DNA of 64,000 nucleotides from Kalmanozyma brasiliensis GHG001. Lineage: Eukaryota; Basidiomycota; Ustilaginomycetes; Ustilaginales. Below, piece by piece: positions 18,411 through 26,305 of the stretch. A program made the position numbers and the translations under genes. Position 1 is the first letter of the stretch. Each line of letters begins with the position of its first letter. The notes beneath the pieces are model-generated. The model saw nothing but the letters and a program-made list of their open reading frames with translations, had not been told where the DNA came from and ran no database searches. Location: NCBI RefSeq assembly GCF_000497045.1, contig NW_015961970.1:310802-374801 (forward strand), given 5' to 3'.

Positions 18411-21400
18411 TCAACGCAAGGCAGAGCCTTTACTCGGGTTCCTCGACCCGGTGTTCGATCCCGGCTGCTGACCCGAAGCGTGCCTTCTCGCCGCATTCGG
18501 ACTGGCAGAACGGCCAGCGGTGGCAGCCGACGCCGTAGCCCCCGCAGCAGAGGGCAGGTGAATGCCAAAGAAGCTGCTCGAGGCCGTGTTAGGCGCTGAG
18601 ACGCTGCCGTTGCCCCTCCCGTTGGTGGCGGCTGCTGAGAGGCCGAGTCCGAACCTCCCTGCTGAGCCCGACGGAGTCATTGACCCCGCCCCGACAGGTG
18701 TCGCTGCTTGACTGATGCGTCTTCGTCCACCCACCCCCGTCGCTGACGAGGCAGAGGATGCCGGACCAGCGGTGATGCGTGGTGCGGCGTAGTCTGCCTG
18801 AGCTCCCTCGACTGCATTCGTCGACCCCGTGGCGGCTTGTCGACGTGCGCGCTCGTGCTTGTTCTGAACCACGCGGAAGTGATGCAGCAGATCGCCCCAT
18901 TTGATCTCTGCCATCGACGCTGTGCCCCCCGTTCCAGCTGCAGTCCCTCCAACCCCGCCCGTCGATGCACTCCCAGCACTCGAACCCGTCTTGCCCCCCG
19001 TCCTCACCGCATAGCTCGACCTCGGCACCGAATGCAAGAACCCTAGCCCATTCACCGCATTTAACCTGTTCCTCAGCGTCACAAACGCCGAACTCTGGGG
19101 CAAGAGCATCAGCACCCCATACAAACACTTGAACAACCACGGATACCGTTCCGGCTCCAACAGCTGCAACCGCAACGCCGTAAAGATGGGCGACTCGAGC
19201 AGCTGCACCAGCTTGTCGATCTGAATCAGCAGCGAGACAGTGATCTCGAGCTCCGCAAAGATCGTCAGCAAGTTGCTTGCGTGTTCGTACGCCTGCGCCA
19301 GCAGACACAGCGAAAAGGCGGCCACGGCGTTGTGGCACCAGCACCGGTAGATGGATGCGAACAGCTGCTGACCTTCTCGGGAATCGAGGTTCCGGAGCTT
19401 CTTGCGAAAGTCGGATAGCTCGGGGGAGGTGATGAGGATGATGGCGAGGTTTTGGACCATGATGCTGGCGAATTCGAGGTCTTCGTCCTTCTCGAGGATT
19501 TCTGCGAGCGTGCGGAAGATGCGTTCGGTGTGCAAGGAGGCGCAGAGCTGACGAATGATCAGCGACCCGCGTGTTTCCAGAAGTCGACGATCCGTGCTGA
19601 AGAGGCTGAGCAGGTTCGCCATGAACGCGTGGAAGTACGAGTCCTCGGACGCGGAGCTGATCTGTGCGAGTAGACGGAGGTCGCAGCGAATCACCTCGTC
19701 AGACGGGTCCGACAGCGTCTTGAGCAGCGCAGGGAAGGTGCCGTCGTCCATCGATAGGATCTTGCGCGGACTTTTGCGGTGCAACATGAGGAGCCATTCC
19801 AGGGCCGTAACTCGGGTCTCTTCGTGCTCGTCGAGCAGCTGCAGAGTCAGCGCGTTGACCGTTGTCTGGTAGTCAAAGGGGTCAGCTTCGACCGGTGTGG
19901 GTTCAACACCATTGCTGTTCGACGGCGTCATCTGATCATCGTTGCCTGCATTGTCGGAGAGACCGAGAGCAGCGAAGCTGGCTACAGGCTCGCCACTCAT
20001 TGTACCGGCCCGTGATCGTGGAGTGAGTGGTCCTGACGTCGATGCTGACATGGACATTGAAGCGGTCGTGGCAGGGGGTCGAGAGACGGATGCATGCCTG
20101 CTCACGTTGCTGTGCTGCGTTGGGCTGCCCGTGTTGATCTTGTATGGGGTTGCAATTGCAGTTGTCTGCCTCTGGCCATGTGACACACCTGCCGATGTCA
20201 CGGCAGCTTTTGCATTTGGTGGTGCCGTAGCGACAGGAATGTCTTGGATGACCCTGTACAGATTGACGTTGGTTGCGTGGGCTGCACTGGCGATAGCAGG
20301 ACTGTGGTGAGCCAAGCTTGGTAGAATAGCCGAGATCAAGCGAGGCGTGAAGGGCACAACGACATCCTTGACCACGAGCAGGAACTCTGCGATCCACTGA
20401 AGCGTAGTGGCCTGGATCTCCTCGTCTGGGTAGCCGATATGGTTGATCAGGATCTCCACAATGGCGGCGTAGTCGATGCGCACTTCGGTGCCTTCCACCC
20501 AGATGTCCTCCTCTTCGTCTTCTTCGTCTTGCGCGTCGTCATCAGCTGCAGACTGATCCTCTTGCTTTGAGGTTGACTCCCGCTCTGCCTCTTGACTGGA
20601 ACGTTGCGGTGGTGCTGGCGATGTTCCGCCTTCCATTCGCAGTCTTGTCGACGTTGCTTGAGATGATGATCGCATCGACTTGCTCGGACTCGCGCTCCTC
20701 GGTTGCACCTCCAGTTCTTCTACAGCTCCCACTGTGGCGGGCAGGCCGTCAATCGCAGTACCAGAATCGCGCTGCTTTCCCTTTCGCCTCTTGTGCTCCT
20801 GTCGTTCGGCACGATGCTGCTCGAACGCGTGTCTCCGCGAGGCAAGTTCTGCGGCATGTCGAATCTCGGGCAAGAAGTCGGCAAGCACATTAGCCGTGGC
20901 GACACGGACATCGGTGTTCGGATCACTGAGGTACTTGAGCAAGCCGTCGAGGAAAGAGGGGAGGTAGCTGACCAGCTCAAGCTCAGGCACAGAGCCGAGC
21001 ACCGTGATCCAGCTGACGAGGTAGTTGCGAGTGAACGGACTGAGCACATACATCCGCTCGGATAGCAGTGGAATGAAGCGTGCTAGCGAAAAGACCTTGT
21101 TGCTGGCGGCGCCTTCTTCGTCGATCTGATGCGCTTTCTCGCGAGCAACGTCGAGCTCGGCAGCTCCGCCAGCGAAGCCCTCCTGGGCATCTTGATGCGC
21201 GCGAATCAGTGAGACGTCCTGAAACTGTGAGACGTAGTGTGGTGCCGCTTCGCAGACAATGTCTTTCAGCAGGCGGTCCAGCAGCTCGGCACCGTTCTTG
21301 ACACTGAGCTCCGAGTCGGCTGCTAGTTTGGACAGCGCATCAAATGTCTCGTTGAAGTAGACCAAGATCTCGCCCTTGCACACCTTGGCAATGTTGTAGA

Positions 21401-21725
21401 AGCTCTCGCAAGCAAAGTAGCGAATCTTGCTATCTGGGTCGTTGAAGCAAGCCAAGACGGGTTTGGCAATCTGCTCGAGGAAGGGAGCGATCTCGACCCC
21501 GAGAGCGATGGCAATGCCGGCGAGACCGATGAGGCCACCATTGCGAGCATTGACGTTCTGCGGCGAGGCTGAGAGGAATGAGCAGAGTTGTTGAACGATG
21601 AGATTGACCCTGGCTCGGTCCCCCTTGGCGAGACATTCGCGCACTTGTCGTTCGAGGTCGAGGGTGGCCGCCTTGCGCTTGTCGTAGACGCGATCCAGGA
21701 GCGCCTTTTGCAGAGTTGCGTCCAT
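18411..21725 (-). CDS. VAC14: VAC14, scaffold of the PI3P 5-kinase (Fab1/PIKfyve) complex
   Basis: 1,104 residues, one exon, ATG at 21725. The N-terminus (LQKALLDRVYDKRKAATLDLE, residues 5-25) and the blocks NARNGGLIGLAGIAIALG and GAELLDRLLKDIV are VAC14 hallmarks. HEAT-like repeats run through the first 300 residues; the C-terminal Fig4-binding part includes LLQIDKLVQLLESPIFTALR-like and YPWLFKCLYGVLMLLPQS segments. The protein is longer than yeast (880) or human (782) VAC14 because of a low-complexity Ser/acidic linker at about 310-440 and a Gly/Ala/Ser-rich tail. It holds Fab1 and Fig4 on the vacuole membrane to control PI(3,5)P2. Confidence 0.93.
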   Translation of the reverse strand: MDATLQKALLDRVYDKRKAATLDLERQVRECLAKGDRARVNLIVQQLCSFLSASPQNVNARNGGLIGLAGIAIALGVEIAPFLEQIAKPVLACFNDPDSKIRYFACESFYNIAKVCKGEILVYFNETFDALSKLAADSELSVKNGAELLDRLLKDIVCEAAPHYVSQFQDVSLIRAHQDAQEGFAGGAAELDVAREKAHQIDEEGAASNKVFSLARFIPLLSERMYVLSPFTRNYLVSWITVLGSVPELELVSYLPSFLDGLLKYLSDPNTDVRVATANVLADFLPEIRHAAELASRRHAFEQHRAERQEHKRRKGKQRDSGTAIDGLPATVGAVEELEVQPRSASPSKSMRSSSQATSTRLRMEGGTSPAPPQRSSQEAERESTSKQEDQSAADDDAQDEEDEEEDIWVEGTEVRIDYAAIVEILINHIGYPDEEIQATTLQWIAEFLLVVKDVVVPFTPRLISAILPSLAHHSPAIASAAHATNVNLYRVIQDIPVATAPPNAKAAVTSAGVSHGQRQTTAIATPYKINTGSPTQHSNVSRHASVSRPPATTASMSMSASTSGPLTPRSRAGTMSGEPVASFAALGLSDNAGNDDQMTPSNSNGVEPTPVEADPFDYQTTVNALTLQLLDEHEETRVTALEWLLMLHRKSPRKILSMDDGTFPALLKTLSDPSDEVIRCDLRLLAQISSASEDSYFHAFMANLLSLFSTDRRLLETRGSLIIRQLCASLHTERIFRTLAEILEKDEDLEFASIMVQNLAIILITSPELSDFRKKLRNLDSREGQQLFASIYRCWCHNAVAAFSLCLLAQAYEHASNLLTIFAELEITVSLLIQIDKLVQLLESPIFTALRLQLLEPERYPWLFKCLYGVLMLLPQSSAFVTLRNRLNAVNGLGFLHSVPRSSYAVRTGGKTGSSAGSASTGGVGGTAAGTGGTASMAEIKWGDLLHHFRVVQNKHERARRQAATGSTNAVEGAQADYAAPRITAGPASSASSATGVGGRRRISQAATPVGAGSMTPSGSAGRFGLGLSAAATNGRGNGSVSAPNTASSSFFGIHLPSAAGATASAATAGRSASPNAARRHASGQQPGSNTGSRNPSKGSALR

Positions 21726-22614
21726 GATGCGCTAGTAGCGGGATGCTACCTCTGCTGTGGCGAGTGCGAAGGCGACACAGCGTTGACGACGAGGAGGCGC
21801 AGACGCTTTCAGGAAGGGCGTGACGATTCGGAGAGAAGGTGTAGTGACATATCCCGTTTAATGGTCTGAGCTGCGTGTTGGTCTGCTCTGAGCCAGGGGC
21901 TTGCAAAAGCTGAACAGGGTCCTTCTCAGCCAGGCACAGACCCTCTACGCTCGCGTGTAGTGGTGCCAACATGTCGCGCTGTGCTGCTGCGTTTCTTCTC
22001 CGTGCCTCCACTTGGGCGCTTCAGGGCTGGCTCTACGAAGAATCGCGACAGGCTGCCAAGGCGAGCAGCAGAGCACGCGTGCCAGACTCCGCTCGAGGCT
22101 TCGTTTTGCAAGCAAGCAAGCACGCTCGAAGCTCGAAAAATTTCGCCGACGCTCCAAGCCGAGTAAAAAAAACGCAACTGCAGCCCTCTGCATGAAAAAG
22201 GCGTGCCCACTCTAAAAATCCCTTTTTTAGTTTTTTTTTTCTCTCGACGCGAGACGGATCGTCCGACACCGTTCGAGGTCTTGATGAGGCATCCTTCATC
22301 TTTGCAAGTGATCACCAGGCTCGAAAACAGTATCGGCACAACCAGCGACGGCGGACGGCTCACCCGACACCTACACGCTCATTTGAAACGGCTTCTTCCG
22401 GACCTCGAACTGTTCGATCAAGCCCAGCGCTTAGGCTCGCGCTCTGTCCTTGTCTGACCGCCAGACTCAAGCGCAGCAACTTCGACTTCGACTCTGAACC
22501 TCAGTCAGCATTGCCGCCGTACTTTCTCACGCCATCTTTTCGAGGACGTGCACGCTCTTTCAAAGCGGTGTCTATCGTCCCCTCTCACGAGTGCCACCCA
22601 GAGCGAGGCTTTCC
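21726..22614. promoter_or_regulatory. Divergent intergenic region between VAC14 and USP genes
   Basis: 889 bp holding both promoters. Notable are homopolymer-like runs at about 22166-22245 (AAAAAAAA, then CCCTTTTTTAG followed by a poly-T tract), probably nucleosome-depleted poly(dA:dT) DNA. No coding frame here has recognisable protein content. Confidence 0.45.
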
Positions 22615-24819
22615 ATGATGGCTGAGGTGGTCAGACGGCCGTCGTCTCAGGCGGACGGCAGCTCCGGCTCGGGGTCAGGCTCGCGATCATTCAGCCAGTC
22701 ACCTCAGAAGAAGGGCTTGCATCGTTCCGACTCCTTCTCCAGTCCCACCAAGAAGCAGCTTTCTTCGCCCAATGGTCATCACAAGAGGTCGTCCTCCTCC
22801 AGCTCTCTGCCCACCTCACCCTCCAAACAGGAGAGGAAAAAGCTCGCCAAGGAAATCCTCGCTTCTGGCGGCGATCAGCTCAGAGATACGCTCAAGCAGC
22901 GAGGCATGCTGCACGCCCTTCTCTCCGACCCCGTCCAATTCATCAAGTCGAACCAGAAGCAAGGGCAGGACTATACCGCGCTCGGTCTCGTTCCTGTCAA
23001 CGACCCCAACTTTGCCGCCGCACAGAAACGCAAAGAGGAGCAGAAGCAACATTCCTTGCTCTTACACACCGACTCACCCAAGGTCAATGGCGCCAATGGT
23101 ATCGAGGACGAGCTGCCGTCGTCACCGACCAAGAACGGCAAGGCGAAATCTCGCGATCTCTACCCGTACAAGATCTCGCTGCGCTTCCCGGGCAAGGTGC
23201 ATCCCACCGCGACGGGTCTCGCCAACTACGGCAACACGTGCTACATGAACAGCGTCATGCAGTCGCTCATCCACACGCCGCCGCTTGCGTTCGCCCTCCT
23301 CACCCAAGACCTCGACGCTCTCCACGGCGAGTGGGGAGGCAAGCCCTCGATGCCCTTCGATGCCGTCTCGGCGATGCAGGCCTTCACACGCGCCTCTCTG
23401 ATGGGCAGCAAACCGACCAATGCGCCTCGCGACTTCAACCGCAACCTCAAACTCTTTGCCAAGCCTCTTCGTCAGGGTCGGCAAGAAGACGCACACGAGT
23501 ATCTCCGGTTCCTCCTTGAGGCGTTGCAACAGTCGTCCCTCTCACTGGCACCCAAGGCGCTCAAACCGGACGACCCCGTTCGCCGCACTACGTTCGTTCA
23601 GAAGATGTTCGGCGGCAAACTGCGCAGTCGAGTAACGTGCCACAACTGCGGGCACAACTCGGACACCTTTGACCCCTTCATGGACCTCTCCCTCGACGTG
23701 CGCAAAGGTATCAACTCCCTCACGGACGCATTCCGGGCATTCGTAGCCAAGGACCATTTGACAGGATCAGAAAAGTACAAGTGCGACAAGTGCAAGCGCA
23801 AAGTCGACGCGACCAAGCAATTTACCATCGAAAGCGCACCGCCGGCGCTGACGGTGCATCTGAAGAGGTTCACAGCGTTTGGTGGCAAGGTCAGCAGGCA
23901 GATCGCGTTCGACGAGGGGTTGAACATCGCACCGTACCTGTCGGTTAATAAGGGGCCGGCGAGGTACAGGTTGTATGCTGTGGTGCATCATTATGGGTCG
24001 GGCCCAAACAGTGGACATTACGTGGCCAGTGTCAGGTCGCCTTCGGGCAAGTGGACCAGGATGGACGACAGCCTTGTCTCGGAGATGGGGCGGAGCGGGC
24101 CGACGAACGATCAGAGCGCGTACATCCTCTTCTATCTCAAGGAGAAGGATGAGCTGGAAAAGGCGATTGCGGCGACGGTTGTGCCGAGCAAGTCGCCAAA
24201 GCAGTTGGTGGAGGGTAAGAAGCGAAAAGCGATGCCAGAGTCCGACTCTGACTCTGAGGCAGAAGACAGCTTTGACGACGAAGCGGCGTATCGTGCAGCG
24301 CTCAAGCGTCAAAAGTCCGCATCTGCCGCCACGTCTCCGATTAAAAAGCCTAAACGCACCGACGACGACAGCGACTCTTCTCTACCGCCGTCTAAGCTCA
24401 ACGGCACACCATCGGCGCTCGACCAGATGCTATCATCCAAACCCAAGTCGACAACGAGCTTCTACGCCTCCCCTACGCCACGCAACCCCTTCACCCTCCC
24501 TTCCGCCTCCTCGGATACGGATCTGGGCACCCCACTTCCGCGGACGGAGTACGAATCTCTCATTGGCACCCCCGCCACCCCTGCTCGCGCCGTCGACGTG
24601 GAAGCCGACTCCGACACGTCCTTCAGCTCGCCCGCTAGCCTGTCTAAGAAAGAGAGACGGAAGCAGAAGAAAGCAATTCAGTCCAGTGGATCGAGAGGCA
24701 TCCCAACATCGCCCTATGCCAGCGCTCTGACTGGATTGACCAACGGCAAGGAGAAAAAGAAGAGCAAGCGGGAGAAATTGCTCGGAGGACTGGCCGGGCG
24801 GATGAAGCCCCGAAGCTGA
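22615..24819 (+). CDS. Ubiquitin carboxyl-terminal hydrolase, USP36/Ubp16 type
   Basis: 734 residues from the ATG at 22615 (a GTG eight codons upstream opens the frame). A Ser-rich leader precedes the USP catalytic domain at about 195-520. The Cys box GLANYGNTCYMNS has the nucleophile Cys209; the QEDAHEYLRF segment is present; the His box NSGHYVASV has His468, followed by WTRMDDS. Two CxxC pairs (CHNCGHNS and CDKCKRK) form the usual zinc ribbon. The C-terminal 200 residues are Ser/acidic, then strongly Lys/Arg-rich (EKKKSKREK), as in nucleolar USP36 and fission yeast Ubp16. Those relatives deubiquitinate RNA polymerase I and ribosome-assembly substrates; nucleolar location is inferred from the basic tail. 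A general USP call is certain, the subfamily less so. Confidence 0.9.
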   Translation: MMAEVVRRPSSQADGSSGSGSGSRSFSQSPQKKGLHRSDSFSSPTKKQLSSPNGHHKRSSSSSSLPTSPSKQERKKLAKEILASGGDQLRDTLKQRGMLHALLSDPVQFIKSNQKQGQDYTALGLVPVNDPNFAAAQKRKEEQKQHSLLLHTDSPKVNGANGIEDELPSSPTKNGKAKSRDLYPYKISLRFPGKVHPTATGLANYGNTCYMNSVMQSLIHTPPLAFALLTQDLDALHGEWGGKPSMPFDAVSAMQAFTRASLMGSKPTNAPRDFNRNLKLFAKPLRQGRQEDAHEYLRFLLEALQQSSLSLAPKALKPDDPVRRTTFVQKMFGGKLRSRVTCHNCGHNSDTFDPFMDLSLDVRKGINSLTDAFRAFVAKDHLTGSEKYKCDKCKRKVDATKQFTIESAPPALTVHLKRFTAFGGKVSRQIAFDEGLNIAPYLSVNKGPARYRLYAVVHHYGSGPNSGHYVASVRSPSGKWTRMDDSLVSEMGRSGPTNDQSAYILFYLKEKDELEKAIAATVVPSKSPKQLVEGKKRKAMPESDSDSEAEDSFDDEAAYRAALKRQKSASAATSPIKKPKRTDDDSDSSLPPSKLNGTPSALDQMLSSKPKSTTSFYASPTPRNPFTLPSASSDTDLGTPLPRTEYESLIGTPATPARAVDVEADSDTSFSSPASLSKKERRKQKKAIQSSGSRGIPTSPYASALTGLTNGKEKKKSKREKLLGGLAGRMKPRS

Positions 24820-25151
24820 TGCTGCGTCTTAGAATTGCAAAGGCTTATAGACTATCAGGAGTTCCCTCGAGCAGATGTGCGTGTGTGTGTGTGTGTGTGT
24901 GTGTGCGTGTGCTGCGGATCAGAAGAGGTGTTCAGGCGAGTGAGATAAGCTTTTGGGCACGGTGGTGTGGACCCTGGCTCGCGGTGACGGCGCGAAGAAC
25001 CGGAAATCGGAGCATGTTGGTGTTGGACTTGATGCACGTCCAACACTCTTTGTTCCTTCTTCCCTCGCATTCCCATCTTCTCACGCACACATCCGTGCAA
25101 TCTCTCTCTCTCTCTTCTCCTATCACATATCTGGACCTTGACAACCTCATA
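24820..25151. other. Intergenic region, 332 bp, with (GT)n microsatellite
   Basis: Between the USP stop and the cofactor A start, both on the plus strand. It contains the GT microsatellite listed separately and a CT-rich stretch (TCTCTCTCTCTTCTCC) about 25-50 bp upstream of the cofactor A ATG, the likely start-site region. Nothing else recognised. Confidence 0.6.
24881..24905 (+). repeat. (GT)12 microsatellite
   Basis: An uninterrupted GT run of 25 bases just downstream of the USP gene, bordered by imperfect GTGC repeats. It is expected to vary in length between strains. Confidence 0.97.
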
Positions 25152-25808
25152 ATGGCAGACAGCGCAACCACCAAACGTCAGCTGCAGATCAAGACGGGCG
25201 TGGTGAAACGGTGCGTTGCCCTCCTCCTCTCAGCTCTCCACTTGCTCCTTCTCTTTACCCTCCCTCACTCGCCCGTCTCGCTCCCAAAGCCAGCTCGCTC
25301 TGACTCAATATTTCTCTTTCTCTCTTTAACGCACTTCATGATTCGGTGCAGACTCGCCAAGGAAGAATCGTCCTACCTCACCGAGGCGCAGCAACAGGAA
25401 GCGCGCATCCAAAAGTTCGTCGACGACGGGCGGGATGAGTACGATGTCAAGCAGCAGGTGCGCATCCTTCTCCACCACCTTTCTCCATTTGACCCCTTTG
25501 TGCTGACATCTTTGATGTTGTGGTTGGGCTGTAGCGCACGGTCCTAAGCGACACCCTCAAGATGATTCCCGACTGCAGGAAGCGCTTGGAGATCGCTGCT
25601 GACGACCTGAGTAGCTACGTGGTACGTTGAGTCCCTCACTTCATCCCTCATCTCAACGAAAACGGGATGCTGATATCTAACCCTTTGGACGGTACAGGAC
25701 GGTTTGGAGGACGACGCAAGCATCACCACAACAGACGAGTTCATCGCAGCGAAAAACATCCTCACGGACGTTCAAGAACAGCTCTCCTCCCCGCTACCCA
25801 GCGTATAA
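25152..25808 (+). CDS. TBCA: Tubulin-folding cofactor A (TBCA/Rbl2), four exons
   Basis: Join 25152-25210, 25352-25457, 25535-25621 and 25698-25808, giving 120 residues, the usual size. Introns of 141, 77 and 76 nt have GTGCGT, GTGCGC and GTACGT donors and GCAG, GTAG and ACAG acceptors; all phases match. The product reads KRQLQIKTGVVKRLAKEESSY, then a helical segment with Gln-rich turns (TEAQQQEARIQKF), RTVLSDTLKMIPDCRKRLEIA and a short tail, matching cofactor A (LKIKTGVVKRLVKE...). It captures beta-tubulin folding intermediates released by CCT, a functional link to the CCT1 gene 16 kb away. Without splicing every frame is broken, which is why only small open frames are seen. Confidence 0.93.
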
Positions 25809-26305
25809 ACCCAACTTTTCAAGCAATGCATGGAATGAAGAAGCAACACAACGACGTCCTTACAAGCGCGTGGTGCTGACGTGAAAGCGCCTCAACGACT
25901 CAGCGCAAGCGAGACAAAGTGAAGCAGAGGCGCAGGCGGGCAAGCCCTTGAACGCAGTGTCGCGCGCATGGCAGCGGGTACAAAGGGTAGTCTTACATTC
26001 TAAAACGCGAGGGCGTGTCTACAGGAGCGGTAACGGTATCGCAGTACAACAGGGTTTACAACAAAGCAATACAGATGCTCTAAGCGAGAGAGAGAGAGAG
26101 GGGAATGTGCGAGAGTACAGGATGATGCGTCTAGAAAGAGCAGCTGGGAATACAAGTTGCAGGCTACAGAGGGAGCGTGCGGGTGACCGGAGGGTAGGAA
26201 AGACAGGAGGGGGAGGGTAGGGTGAAGCGATCAGTGAAGGTGGTAGGAAGGCAGAGGATGAGGCTTGACGTGATGCCAGGTCTGACAGTGTCGGGTGAGG
26301 GGCGA
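25809..26305. other. Convergent intergenic region, 497 bp
   Basis: Between the 3' ends of cofactor A (+) and the RRM protein gene (-), so it should contain both 3' untranslated regions. A (GA)n run lies at 26086-26101. No further feature recognised. Confidence 0.6.
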